Assembly (NCBI RefSeq): GCF_008831285.2
Contig: NC_045140.1
Span: forward strand, 20,086,370 to 20,150,369
Source of the DNA: Nymphaea colorata
Taxonomy: Eukaryota; Streptophyta; Magnoliopsida; Nymphaeales; Nymphaeaceae
Reading direction: 5' to 3'
Length of the DNA: 64,000 bases
Both the position numbers and the translations under genes were made by a program. The notes under the pieces are model-generated. The model saw only the letters and a list, made by a program, of their open reading frames with translations. It made no database searches and had not been told where the DNA came from. This document shows positions 1 to 11,989 of the stretch, piece by piece (position 1 is the stretch's first letter; each line of letters begins with the position of its first letter).

Positions 1-80
1 TCATACATTTTTTTTCTTATCTTACTGCCATTGAGATATATAGGATTTCAGCTCTACTCTTGAGATTTTTGTGCATGCAG

Positions 81-391
81 GCTATAGCTGCAGCTAAGTC
101 AGCCGACGATGTCGGGTTAATCGACTTTGCTCATTTTCCTGAGTTCCCTATGCCTGAGATATTGCATGGTTTGTGCAGGTAGGCTTTTATGCATGTTATA
201 TGGTTTAGAGTCCTGTTCTCGTTGATTTTTTACGAGATTATGTTGCCATGCTTGATGCTTGTCTGACTTCAAAGCACTCAACACTAACAGGATCAGGCAG
301 TACCATTGTTATGGAGTTACTTGAAAGCGAGAGGGCAACCGTTACCCCGGATGTGCAGACTATGTGTCTTTTGCTGCTACAGATATCTTGA
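81..391 (+). CDS. 3' end of an unrecognised gene (two exons, partial)
   Basis: Two exons can be joined in one open frame. The first runs 81-178 between an acceptor ending atgcag and a donor gtaggc. The second starts at 301 after ggcag and ends with a TGA at 389-391. The joined frame gives about 63 residues, including the stretches GLIDFAHFPEFPMPEILHG and TIVMELLESERATVTPDVQ, which look like genuine protein rather than random translation. The remainder of the gene lies upstream of the window. I do not recognise the family. An alternative acceptor at 290/291 gives either an early stop or a frame that does not fit the first exon. The codons just before the stop overlap a 34-bp segment repeated about 100 bp downstream, so the stop may be a product of local duplication. 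Confidence 0.4.
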
Positions 392-745
392 ACTTTGTGT
401 CTCAGAATTGTGGGATGAGACCAGTTTCTGGGCTTGAAGATTTCTTCAAGGAAATTAAAGGTTTGTGTTATTTTTCAACTACAGATATCTTGAACTTTGT
501 GTCTCAGAATTGCGACCACAAACCATCTTTATTTCAGCATTTTAAGGGCATAAATTCTTAGAACCAGAACCAGAACCAGAAATTTTTGGCTAAGGAATAG
601 TGACATGTTTTTCAATGCTGACCAACTGCTGAAGAAACCATCTTTATTTCAGCATTTTAAGGGCATAAATTCTTAGAACCAGAACCCGAAATTTTTGGCT
701 AAGGAATAGTGACATGTTTTTCACTGCTGACCAACTGCTGAAGAA
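377..745. repeat. Two short direct duplications in the 3' region of the first gene
   Basis: A 34-bp block (ctacagatatcttgaac and the following bases) is at 377-410 and again, identical, at 479-512. Immediately downstream a unit of about 115 bp starts at 521 and again at 636, with the second copy ending near 745. The copies differ by a few substitutions and by the number of ccagaa triplets. They probably lie in the 3' UTR of the gene ending at 391. Beyond 745, to about 1000, I see only AT-rich sequence. Confidence 0.85.
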
Positions 746-1004
746 GCCAGTACCCTGCCTTTGATTCTCTTGGTACCAAAACCTCCTTTTTCCTGGAGTA
801 CAAGGTAAAAAAAAAGAGTGAGTAGCTGTTTTTGAGTGACCTGTATTATTTTTCTTTTTTCCCTTTCCGTCAAGAGTGTACCATTTTGTAATGAATCTGA
901 CTTCTGTATAAAAGAAGAAATTTTTTTTAGCTCAGAATGGCCAATTTTTCTTTTTGTCTACGTTGTTAAAAGTGGTACATGTAATTATTAAATGCATAAC
1001 TCTC

Positions 1005-3795
1005 TTAGAGGTTTTGAGAAACTCATTTAAGGAAGGCCTTCTCGTGTCTTGCTTTTGAAAACTTCAAAATGTTGTGTGCAAAAAGCCCAAGGGATGAAGG
1101 CGTCAATGTTTATCACACATTTGAAATATTTTGTAGAAATATTTTCTGGACTTTCTAAACACGGTCTGAATCAGTTGAAAAAAAAAATTCTTCCACATGA
1201 TTTCAAAAGTTCTTTTTAATCCACGACTTTTTTTTCCATGGTGAAAAATTCTATCAGTGGTTATCTCCTAAACGATATCTGAGAGAAGTTATTTTCCATA
1301 GCAAAAATATCTATGGATTTTCTTGTTACACTGAAAGACTAAAAATTCCATCCTAAAGGATCACTTAAAGATTTTTTACTTGAAAAAAAAATCCATGAAA
1401 TTTTTTGCCATGACTAAAATCCATGAAATTTTTTTCCATGACTAAAAATCCCTGAAATTTTTTCCATGACTAAAAATCCCTGAATTTTTTTTCCATGACT
1501 AAAAATCCCTGAATTTTTTTTCCATGACTAAAAATCCCTGAAATTTTTTTCCATGACTAAAAATCGCGGAGAACTTTTCCATGACTAAAAATCCCTGACA
1601 TTTTTTTCCATGATTAAAAGTCTCTGAACATTTTTTCCATGACTAAAAAACCATGACTTTTTTTCCTTGACTATTTATCCACGAATTTTTTCCCATGACA
1701 AAAAATCCATGATTTTTTTTCCTTGACTAAAAATCCCTGAAATTTTTTTCCATTACTAAAAATCCCTGAGAACCATGACTAAAAATCCCTGAAATTTTTT
1801 TCCATGACTAAAAATCCCTGAAAATTTTTTCCATGAGTAAAAATCCCTGAAAATTTTTTTCATGATTAAAAATCCCTGAGAACTGAATCCCTGAAAATTT
1901 TTTCCATGACTAAAAATCTCTGAGAACTTAATCCCTGAAAATTTTTTCCATGATTAAAAGTCCCTGAAAATTTTTTCCATGACTAAAAATCCACGACTTT
2001 TTTTCCTGGACTATTTATCCACGACTTTTTTTCCTGGACTATTTATCCACGATTTTTTTTCCTTGACTAAAAATCCATGAGAACTTTTCCATGACTAAAA
2101 ATCCCTGAAAATTTTTCCATGAGTAAAAATCCCTGAAAATTTTTCCATGATTAAAAGTCCCTGAAATTTTTTTCCATGACTAAAAATCCCTGAGAACTTA
2201 ATCCCTGAAAATTTTTTCCATGATAAGTCCCTGAAAATTTTTTCCATGACTAAAATCCACGACTTTTTTTCCTGGACTATTTATCCACGACTTTTTTTCC
2301 TGGACTATTTATCCAGGATTTTTTTTCCTTGACTATTTATCCACGATTTTTTTTCCTTGACTAAAGATCCATGAGAACTTTTCCATGACTAAAAATCCCT
2401 GAAATTTTTTTCCATGACTAAAAATCCCTGAGAACTTTTTCCATGACTAAAAATCCCTGAAATTTTTTTCCATGACTAAAAATCCCTGAAATTTTTTTCC
2501 ATGACTAAAAATCCCTGAGAACTTAATCCCTGAAAATTTTTCCATGATTAAAAGTCCCTGAAAATTTTTTCCATGACTAAAAATCTCTGAGAACTTAATC
2601 CCTGAAAATTTTTTCCATGACTAAAAATCCACGACTTTTTTTCCTGGACTATTTATCCACGATTTTTTTTCCTTGACTAAAAATCCATGAGAACTTTTCC
2701 ATGACTAAAAATCCCTGAAATTTTTTTCCATGACTAAAAATCCCTGAGAACTTTTTCCATGACTAAAAATCCCTGAAATTTTTTTCCATGACTAAAAATC
2801 CCTGAGAACTTTTTCCATGACTAAAAATCCCTGAAAATTTTTTCCATGACTAAAAATCCCTGAGAACTTAATCCCTGAAAATTTTTTCCATGACTAAAAA
2901 ACCCTGAAATTTTTTTCCATGACTTGAAATCCTTGAATTTTTTTTCCATGACTAAAAATCCCTGAAATTTTTTTTCCATGAATCCCTGAGAACTTTTTCC
3001 ATGACTAAAAATCCCTGAATTTTTTTTCCATGACTAAAAATCCCTGAAAATTTTTTCAATGACTAAAAATCCCTGAGAACTTTTCCATGACTAGAAATCC
3101 CTGAAAAATTTTTCCATGACTAAAAATCCACGAATTTTTTTTCCTTGACTATTTATCCACGACTTTTTTTTCCTTGACTATTTATCCACGAATTTTTTTC
3201 CTTGACTAAAGAATCCATGAATTTTTTCCCATGACAAAAAATCCATGATTTTTTTTCCTTGACTAAAAAATCCCACGAATTTTATTCCATGACTAAAAAA
3301 CCCTGAAATTTTTTGCCATGACTAAAAAATCCCTGAAAATCCGAATGTTCAATTGGAAAGCCTGAAAATTAAAAGAATCCACGAATCTAAGGGTGCATTT
3401 TATTCACCCCGAAAATAAATCTACGGACCTTTTCACCATAGATATTTTTACCATGGAAAATTTTATGGAATAGGGTGGCAAGAATTTTTTTTCCATCAAT
3501 TCAGTTTGTGCTTGGTAAGTCCAGAAAATATTTCTACAAAATATTTCAAGTGCCTGATAAACATGGAAAATTTTATTGGATAAAATTATAAATCACCTCT
3601 AGAAAAAGAAAAACATTGACACACAAAAACAACTCAAAACTAACAATGGAAAAAACTGGTATTGCCATGGATTTTTTTTTACCATGGAAAAAATCTCTGG
3701 AATAAGGTGGAAGGAATAAGTCCAGAAAACATAATCAAGGAAATATTTATGAAATAAAATTTTAAATCACCTCTAAGGACAAAACTATTAACGCA
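1005..3795. mobile_element. Inverted-repeat-flanked minisatellite element (possible foldback transposon)
   Basis: The tandem array at about 1380-3340 lies between flanks that are inverted copies of each other. The left flank around 1108-1195 matches the reverse complement of about 3476-3565. The best block is about 33 nt around 1122-1154 and 3517-3549 with at most one difference, followed by a diverged match through the poly-A/T run and the attcttcca/tggcaagaat edge. The right flank is partly repeated again at about 3708-3795, and its outer edge (cacctctaagga) resembles the complement of the left outer edge (tcttagaggtttt, near 1002). A tandem core between long inverted repeats is the layout of foldback elements. 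No transposase frame is visible and no target-site duplication was established. Confidence 0.5.
1380..3340. repeat. About 29-bp minisatellite array, roughly 65 units
   Basis: The unit is approximately ttttttccatgactaaaaatccctgaaat read circularly, 27-30 bp, with variation mostly in the T run. Variants include ccacgactttttttcctgga, a ctatttatccacga type, and a short gagaacttaatccctg insert. The variants recur in the same order, giving a longer period: the series of ccacgac, two cctggactatttatcc units, ttccttgacta and ccatgagaactt appears near 1977, 2237 and 2606. There is no long open frame. Spacing is too regular and the sequence too uniform for a CRISPR, since there are no unique spacers. 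Confidence 0.9.
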
Positions 3796-3798
3796 CAC

Positions 3799-3824
3799 CT
3801 CTCTCTCTCTCTCTCTCTCTCTCT
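3799..3824. repeat. (CT)n microsatellite
   Basis: About 13 CT dinucleotides at the right edge of the inverted-repeat element. Similar short GA/CT runs occur at 4851-4879, 12561-12590, 22086-22119, 23769-23811, 32271-32299 and 42861-42893. Confidence 0.95.
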
Positions 3825-3829
3825 AAATC

Positions 3830-4847
3830 CACTAGCTCTGAAAAAGAAATACTCATATATGCAGTATTTGAATCAGAAAAGCAATTTCGTTGCTTCAGTG
3901 ATAGTATAGCGAGTAAATATCAGACCACCCATTAGCTAGCAGAAGATCAACCAGCAGTTGAAGTTAGAACATTGTATGTTCCTGATTGAGGGACTACGAG
4001 TTCTTCATTTTCCCCTTTTAGGAATTTAGGACAGATGAGAAAGAACCACTGGTGACAGCCAGAAAAAAGGAACAAAATTCAGAAGAAAATCTGGCAGACC
4101 TAATCCCCCTTCGGTTTTCCTATACCTGAATAAGGCTTCTTAACCGACATGATCAGGATCAGCATATAAATGACATACATCAAAGCCCGAAAAGAACAGA
4201 GGGATCAAGATCAAGAAGAAAAGCATCCTTCCACAATCACTGGGTGATTCCGGCGAAGGCAGACTCCCCATCCGCGGCTGGCGCCAGTGCCTTGTCCTAC
4301 TTTGCGCTCTTGATCTTCCTGTACTGCTCCCCAAGAGAGACGAAGGGTTGAGGGATGCCATGAATTAACACTTTAGGCTTCTGAGGGCTGAGGATTATTG
4401 CCACAATCGTTTAACTTTGTTATTAATGCTTTTAGTGAAAAAGTATCTTGCCAGTGTGCAGTTATCTGTTCTAACAGTAGTCTATCAACCCTTAAGTGGC
4501 CCCATGGGCGAGTCTCTTGTTCTTGGGCTGGCCGATGAGCGAACTGATTGATTCTCATCCAATTTACCTGATTATGTATGCACTTTTAAGAGTTTGTACA
4601 GTTGCACTACCAATCTTGTGATTGTTTTATTTTTATTGGAAAAATGGCGAAAGGCAAGATGAAAGCTAGTTCTGATAAAATTAAGAAATGTCTTCCAAAT
4701 AAGTTTCCAACTGAAGTGTGGTCGAAGATCTTCGAGCTAAAAACCTACCGTTGTGCATCCCGAAAATGAAGGTTATGACGACAGTCTAAAAGGGGAAATG
4801 TTTTCTCTGATTCACCTCTTTCTTAGCAGACAGGAAAAGCAGAAAAT

Positions 4848-4880
<33 letters not shown>

Positions 4881-5040
4881 AGTGCAGACCAGGTCAGAAA
4901 TTCTTGAAGTGATGAAAGTTGAATTACGGAATCGCTTTTGAAGTGCACGGGTTCCTGTCTCCCATAGGGCCATTCTTGGGCAACCGCCCTTCCTCATCAA
5001 CCAGTCTCTTTTTGACTTGCCCTTCTTAGGACCCTCCATG
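3830..5040. other. Intergenic, no supported gene
   Basis: Short open frames occur on both strands. One near 4644 starts MAKGKMKASSDKIKKCLPNK and stops within about 40 codons. A minus-strand stretch at about 4140-4360 has a few plausible residues (LAPAADG) but contains stops in that frame. Neither can be assigned to a family. A (GA)n run lies at 4851-4879. The region could hold decayed gene or transposon fragments. Confidence 0.5.
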
Positions 5041-5045
5041 ACCTT

Positions 5046-5720
5046 TTCTACAGCAAGTTTGATTGCTTCAACATTTGTTTCTGGTTGATTAATCTACATA
5101 GGGAAGGTTCTGTATTTTCAGTTTCAGAGTGAATAAAAGATCATGAAGAATCTATACAGCAAGTTTGATTGCTTCAACATTTGTTTCTGGTTGTTTAATC
5201 TACATAGGGAAGGTTCTATATTTTCAGTTTCAGAGTGATTAAAAGATCATGAAGAATCTATACAGCAAGTTTGATTGCTTCAACATTTGTTTCTGGTTGA
5301 TTAATCTACATAGGAAGGTTCTATATTTTCAGTTTCAGAGTGAATGAAAGATCACGAAGAATCTATACATTCCTTCTAACAAATTATGCAAAAATTCTGT
5401 GACTTGCTCCTCATCCTGTAAACAAGTTATCCAAGCAATCAAACCCTTTTTAAGAAGGCATACCATAGAAACAGAATGGTCTGACGATCTTCATAAAAGA
5501 CCATGAAGAATCTATACAGCAAGTTTGATTGCTTCAACATTTGTTTCTGGTTGATTAATCTACACGGAAGGTTCTATATTTTCAGTTTCAGAGTGAATAA
5601 AAAGATCATGAAGAATCTGTACGTTGCGCCTAAGAAATTATGCAGAAATTCTGTGACTTGTTGCTCCTCATCCCGTAAACAAGTTATCCAAGCAATCAAA
5701 CTCTTTTTAAGAAGTTGTTT
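5046..5720. repeat. Tandem repeat, about 110-bp unit plus a longer composite unit
   Basis: A unit beginning tacagcaagtttgattgctt appears at about 5046, 5154, 5263 and 5516, each followed by ctggttgattaatctacat and a segment ending atgaagaatctata. A second block (aaattatgcaaaaattctgtg through caagcaatcaaa) follows the third copy at about 5382 and the fourth at about 5634. The structure is therefore three 110-bp units with a longer unit of about 250 bp made of both blocks. Short open frames here are products of the repeat and not counted as genes. Confidence 0.9.
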
Positions 5721-5759
5721 ACTTAAAAGGTTAAACACATTTTTTTTTAAATGATTATA

Positions 5760-8352
5760 ACAGCAATAAAAGGACGTCAGGGATTGGCCGAATGAAGCTT
5801 TGACTCCATGCAGCCAAAAGCAAGTGATATAATAATCGATGCGCTTCTTTTATTCAGACCGCAGGTGAAACTCCCAGGGTTGCTCTGTCACTCACGTGTT
5901 CGTCTTTCATTGAAAAAAAAAAAAATACTGTAGTGGTATAAAAGAAGTGCATTTTCTTTTTTCAAAAGAAAAAATCGATGCTGTTAATACGACACCGATA
6001 GTTGAATGAAATATTTTGTTATTTTAATATAAACAAATTAGAAAGAGCTAATTTAATCCGATACGTACTAAGTACCAAATGGTGTTGTTAGCACCAACCT
6101 TATCATACTCGACATGATCCGACTGATACAAATTGAAATACTGGCAAATGGATTTGAATCACCAATTTCAAGAGTATCGAGTGTCGCTTCTTGACTATTT
6201 TTAAATATTTTAAGAAATTTCATATTTTAAATGAATGATAAACATTTTCATTTATTCTTTAAGATTGTTTTTTTACATTTCTTTTACAAAACTCTGGTTA
6301 AAACTGGAGATTTGATGAGAGTCCCCAAAATGTCAATGGATCTGGATCTTGTCTAGTTTTGGATCACGTGTGCTGCGGCGTGGGGGTATGCTCACATCTG
6401 AATCTGAATAAAGCAATTCAAAACCCAGACACCGCGTCCATTTCACTCCTCATATCTAATTCTCAAGTATTGTCGTCGTCATGAGCCTCACAGGTCACAA
6501 CGCCTCTCTCTCTCCCCTTGGAGCGTCGTGCTCAAAGCAGCGACTGCCATGACGGCGCGACTCTCGAGGCCGGAAAAATGGTTTCCGGTGAGAGCAGTCA
6601 ATACAGTCCATGTGCCCGTTCTCCCACCAATCTTTCCAGCTCACTTACCATTAAGCCCTTTCCATCCTGTCCTGTCACGGCTGTCGCCTTATAGCGCAAT
6701 ATTTGTTGGCGCCCAATATATCGGCGAGAAACCAACTTTTCTTTTAGCTATTTTCATCCAAAATTATTACCGAAAACTAATTAAAAAGGTGTTTTTCCTT
6801 TTATTTTGTGCAAAGCGAAGGTTGTATGAAATAACAAGTGCTTGGTAGCATAATTTCAGGCAGGTAGGATATCTATTGTTAATGTGTGTCTCTTTGTCTA
6901 AATGAGATTTCTTGTAATAAATTCGAAAGCTCTCTCAAGCTAATTACATATAAAAATGGAAGTTATGAGTTTTTTGTTCTTTTCTCACTTTTAGAATGTG
7001 AATCCCACATTGGATAACTAATGGAAATACAGGTTGAATTTCAAGCAAGCACCACAATGAGAAGCAAAGTTTCAGATTCTAATGGAGATCCTGATGGCCC
7101 TCATGACCTGACAACAAATCGAGGGTCTGCTGTTTAATTCAAACCCGCCATGTTTCCTGCTTGATTGAGAAGTTGTTGTTTATCCTCAGATAAAAATTAC
7201 TGTTTTCTCTTTTCCTGAGTGGACTCAGAGTTGAAAAAAAAAACGGAAGAAAAAGAAAGCGCAATCTCTGTGACGAACATGGGCATAATTGTCTTTTCTG
7301 AGAAAAACTGTCACATGCAGCCAGCGTTGAGGAGGCAACTTGTGCGATCATCCCATCTTCGAAAAGTGATGCGTGGGAAGACTTCCCATTTGAAAACATT
7401 ACAAAAACTGTGGAGGAATTGCAGTTAAAAAAGTTCAAAACAGAAAATCAAGAACGCGGATAGCACTAACCAAGGAGGGGCTGAGGAGGTTCCCCAAGAA
7501 GAAATTCGCCAGGACTCGACATTCCACCCTGCAGTGGTATGTCGCTGTCCTTTTCATTTCACTGCATTTAACTGTTGGCGTTTTCCCTGCTTCTTGCTGC
7601 CATCCTTTTGTTTGTTTCCTCTCGCTGCGGTAGTGATCGGGAAATCTCGATTTGCTGGTCCTTCTTCTGACTTGGCGCGTCTGTTTTATCGTTGCCACCG
7701 ACGTGAATGTTTAGGTACTCTTGGATTTCTCGGTTTTGGTTCGGTTGGCGCTTCGTTTTTGTGGCGATTCTTCGATTTGGTCTTGGTGGTTGCGCTGTTT
7801 GGGTCTATTTAGTGGAAGACCGATGCGAGAAGTTGATCACAATGTATCTTGATTTCGTCTGCCTGTTCCTGTTCTATTTGTGGTCGTTCTGTTTGTTTGC
7901 TGCATCTTGAAGCAGTATTGTCGTATCTTGTTTCTTTCCCAAGCTGCTTGCTTCGAGATGGCTTTTAGTTCTTTTGATCTCAGAGAAAATTGCGTTTACT
8001 TTGATTGATTGTTTGTCTAGACCTGTTTATTCAAGTTGAATTTGTTGGCTGGTAGTTTCTGGATTTTGCTTTCGGTGGTAGTTCTGGATTTTCTCCTTTG
8101 TTTGCTCAGTTTTGGTCTTCTAAAGGTTCCTGTTTTCCCTGATTGAATTTGGTTGGGAAATAAAGTAACTCGAGGCCGATTATCCATGCCCTCATCAGAA
8201 TCAGTTTCACCAGACGGGAGGCTTCTTTTACAGGACAGCGTTTGTGCATGGCAACATAAGCAGCACCTTTCTCTTCTTGAAATGGTTAAAGGAACGTCAC
8301 AAACTGTTGATTTGGGTGAACAAGAATAGAAAGCAGTCGCAGAACGAGCATC
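5760..8352. other. Intergenic region and probable 5' leader of the NPGR gene
   Basis: The part up to about 7400 is AT-rich without a supported gene; a frame at 6528-6848 (106 residues) has no family resemblance and ends in low-complexity sequence. From about 7430 the sequence becomes purine-rich and then reaches ctgcagtggtatgtc near 7537, a plausible splice donor. T-rich sequence with intron character follows to about 8200. I infer a 5' UTR exon ending near 7537 and a leader intron of about 650 bp, but the transcription start is not identified. Confidence 0.4.
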
Positions 8353-11300
8353 ATGCTGTGTGCATGCTCTGGCGAGCAGTTCAAATTTGAGGAGGTGGAC
8401 CCTCCTCTGTCACCAGAATCTTTGGCGACGAGAGATTTTTCGGCTGGTGGCATTTCCTCCAGGACTTTGGATTGTGATGCCAGGTTTGAAGAGAATCATG
8501 TTGAAGAGGTTGAAACTACTCTGAAGGAAGCCCTCTCACTGAACTATGAGGTGCCTTTCTCCCCCTTTTTGGTTCTTTATTTTCCTCTTGACGGCTCTGT
8601 AGATGGTTGTTTTTAATATTCGTAAATCTCATTTTCCTGTGCAGGAAGCGCGTGCTTTATTGGGACGGCTGGAGTACCAGAGAGGTAACTATGCTGCTGC
8701 TCTCCAGGTGTTCCGTGGGATTGATATACAGAGTTTGATACCCAAGATGACTAAATCTATAGCTGATAGGGTCCAGCGTCAAAAAGCTCGATTTAAAAGC
8801 CAGAAGGTGCAGAGAAATACAATGTCTATGCATTCTGTGAGTCTCTTGCTTGAAGCTATCTTACTTAAAGCAAGATCACTGGAACAGCTTGGTTTGACAA
8901 AAGGTACGGTATCTAGTTGTGTAATTACCTTTCTGTTCGAAAGTGGTGTTCTTAGTGTTCTAGTTGACATGTCTGGATTTGTCTGACTGACTTTATTATG
9001 TTTGAATGTCTTCGAAGAGTGGTTGAGGCTTGAGCAATTCTGTATTGACTTAATCATTCATCCTGCTGCACATAATTAGTAACACTATGTTTAAAGGTAT
9101 TCACGATGGGTAGATATACTAATCAATTTCCTATTGTCATGTCGTATTTGCAACCCAACATGCAGTCAAGTTTCCTGAAAGCAGACAGCACATGATCAAA
9201 AACTTTGAATCTTCTCTTTCCTTGGTAGCTTGGAGCTATTCTCCGATTAAACAGTTAATACAGCAGTGACAGCACTATAACACCAAGGGGATAATGTTGG
9301 CACTGTCACTGAACTAGAAATTCAGCAGGAATGAGATGTGCAAATAGACTTCAACGCCAACTGCTAAGGAGACTTTTGTCCTTTTTGTGGCTTGCTTCTC
9401 TTTCCATATCTTTTCCTCTTTATTGCATTTTTTATACTGACGCTTCAAATAAATGCTTTTTTCTCCTTCTTTTCATGTATTTTTCCAGTCTGGACAGTTT
9501 CAACCTTCTGAGGTGCTTAAGTTCGTTGACATGAATTGTCTGTTTGTTCACTTCTTCAGAATATTCGATCTTGCTTTTTTCATGACATCTTTAACTTACT
9601 TCCGTGATAAAAGAGCGTTACTATTGGAGTTAAATGAACAAATTGATTATATATTGCCTAACTTTGTTATACATTACAAAATTTCACATGGTAATAAATA
9701 TGTTGACAGTTCCTATGAATGCTTGTGAGCATGTTTTTGTTCTCTTTCTCAGTTTTTGTTTTCTCAAAACTTCACATGTTTGCTTTTTCTCTTTTCTTTT
9801 GGGTGAATTGATTTCAGAATTCAATGAATGTGAACCATAGAAGACTCACCTTCTGTTTGTGCCTTGACAGAGGCTGCCAAGGAGTGCAATGCTATCCTGG
9901 ACATAGTCGAAGATGCATTACCTAAAGGCTTGCCTGTTGGTGTTTTTGGAGACTGCAAATTACAGGAGATGTTCCATAAGGCACTGGAATTGCTTCCTGT
10001 ATTGTGGAAGAAGGCTGGCTGTCTTGAAGAGGCTATTGCTTCCTATAGGCGTGCTCTGGTTAAGCCCTGGAATTTAGATGTAAAAAGCTTGTGTGCCATA
10101 CAGAAGGACTTGGCAGCAACATTACTTTACTGTGGCATTGAGACGCCTCTTCCTCCACATTTTCAAATATTGAGTGCACTTTCCCCAAAAAGTAACATTG
10201 AAGAAGCAATTTTGCTGCTGTTGATACTGATGGAGAAGCTGATATTTCGGGAAATAATATGGGACCCAGACATCATGAATCACCTTGCTTTTGCATTGTC
10301 AATATCAGATTGTTGTGATGTTTTGGCAAATATCGTTGAGAAATTACTTCCAGGTGTATATCATCGAGCAGAAAGATGGTACCTCCTATCTCTTTGCTAT
10401 TATTCAGATGGTCAAAATGATGTTGCGTTGAACCTCCTAAAAAATGGTTTGGGCAGATCCAAGAAGTGCTACCACCTTCCTTCTGTTCTTTTGGCAGCAA
10501 AATTGTGTACCCAAAGTCCTAAGAGCTTTAAGGAGGGAATAAATTTTGCATACACTGCTATGGAATTGGCTGACAGTCATGGAGATGTCCATCTCATGGG
10601 TGTCGCGATGCACCTACTTGGAGTATCTTATGGTTTACATGCTAGATGTTCTGTTTCTGACAAGGAACGGCTCTTTTTGCAAAATGACTCTGTAAAATGG
10701 TTAAGGAAAGCTGCCATGATTGAGAAAGAGAACCCAGAAGTGGCTTTTAGTCTTGGGTTGGCTGCTGCAGTATCAAGGGACCTTAATGCAGCTTTGGAGA
10801 GTTTAAGAGATTACTTGCATATGACAACTGGAAGTTCTGTTAAAGGATGGAGGCTTTTGGCTCTTGTTGTGTCTGCTGGGCAATCTCTTAGTGAAGCTGA
10901 GACAGTTATAAATCTTGCTTTGGATGAGACCGTAGAGTTGGACCATATAGGTCTCTTGAGATTAAAGTGCAAACTTCAAATAGTTCAAGGACGGCCCACA
11001 CAGGCAATTGAGACATACACATTTCTGTTTGCTCTTATTCAAGCACAAAAAAGATCTCAAACTATGAAATCTGTATCTGAGGTACTCCATTGTGTGATAA
11101 ACTTAACTGCAAGTTCTTTCCCAAAGGAATAAATCTTCTTTGTTTTCTCTTTTTTTGCTATTAATTGTTCATTTATTTTCAAAAGCTTGGCCAGATTGTT
11201 ATCTTTCAAATGTTCGACAGGTGATGCTGTGTAAAAGACTAGAAGCAGAGGCATGGCAAGATTTATCATACATATATACAGGACTTCGTTTATGGTCTGA

Positions 11301-11989
11301 TGCAAGTATTTGTGTCAATAAAGCAATGTCATTTGGTGCATATTCTCCTACCAATTGGCATGCAGCAGGTTGGTGCTTTTTCATTTGTGGCTACTTTCAT
11401 GTGTATTTGCTCACTTCTCTGCTATGCAACTGTGCCTTCCCTTGTTACCAGACTTTGCTTGTATTTGGCTAATCTCATGAGTACCATATAACAAGTGGAG
11501 TAGAGGACCAAAATGGTCTTAAAAAGTGCACTGAGAAGCATTTTTCAGAAATTGTTGATGCACCACTATTGTGCATGTTATGCAAAAAGAACCAACGTAG
11601 AGTTTAAGATGGTGAATAAGGAAGAGTGGCTCGCCGTGATTGTGTATCTCTAAAGTACTTGGACCTTCTCTTTCGCAGGTTCCCTTTTTGAAGCTCGTCA
11701 ACAATATGTTGAGGCTCTCATATCCTTCTTTGTTGCACTTACCATCGAACCAGATCATGTACCAAGCTTGGTTTCTGCAGCAGTAGTGCTGAGGGAGCTA
11801 GGGAAGAAATGTTTGCCACTTGCTCGTAGCTTTCTAATGCATGCCTTGCGTCTAGACCCCACTAATCATGAAGCATGGATGAACCTTGGATATATCTCCA
11901 AGATAGAAGGCTCACTCGCGCATGCTGCAGATTGTTTCCAAGCAGCATTCGATCTAGAGCAGACATCACCCATTCAGGATTTTGCTTAG
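8353..11989 (+). CDS. NPGR2: NPGR-type TPR protein (NPGR2-like, TTC7-related), five exons
   Basis: Exons: 8353-8550, 8645-8903, 9871-11081, 11221-11368, 11679-11989, encoding 708 residues. All junctions are GT-AG and phases agree. The start MLCACSGEQFKFEE, then LATRDFSAGGISSRT and EEARALLGRLEYQRGNYAAAL, are the conserved N-terminus of the plant NO POLLEN GERMINATION-RELATED family; length fits NPGR2 (about 740). TPR helices occupy most of the protein, clearest at about residues 653-696 (LARSFLMHALRLDPTNHEAW). Family knowledge: NPG1/NPGR proteins bind calmodulin and are the TTC7/Ypp1-like subunit of the plasma-membrane PI4-kinase alpha complex with HYCCIN and EFR3-like proteins. NPGR2 rather than NPGR1 is chosen from the N-terminus, from memory. 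The acceptor at 11220/11221 is fixed by phase; an earlier AG at 11185 would introduce a stop. Confidence 0.9.

Noticed and set aside
1380..3340. Regular repeat array resembling a CRISPR
   Set aside because: Units are contiguous variants of one sequence with no unique spacers, and the surrounding genes are plant nuclear genes with introns.
6528..6848. 106-codon plus-strand frame
   Set aside because: No family resemblance, no splice or promoter context, and the second half is low-complexity.
11140..11220. Possible extension of NPGR exon 4 upstream to an AG at 11185
   Set aside because: In the phase required by exon 3 it introduces a stop; the acceptor at 11220/11221 keeps the frame.
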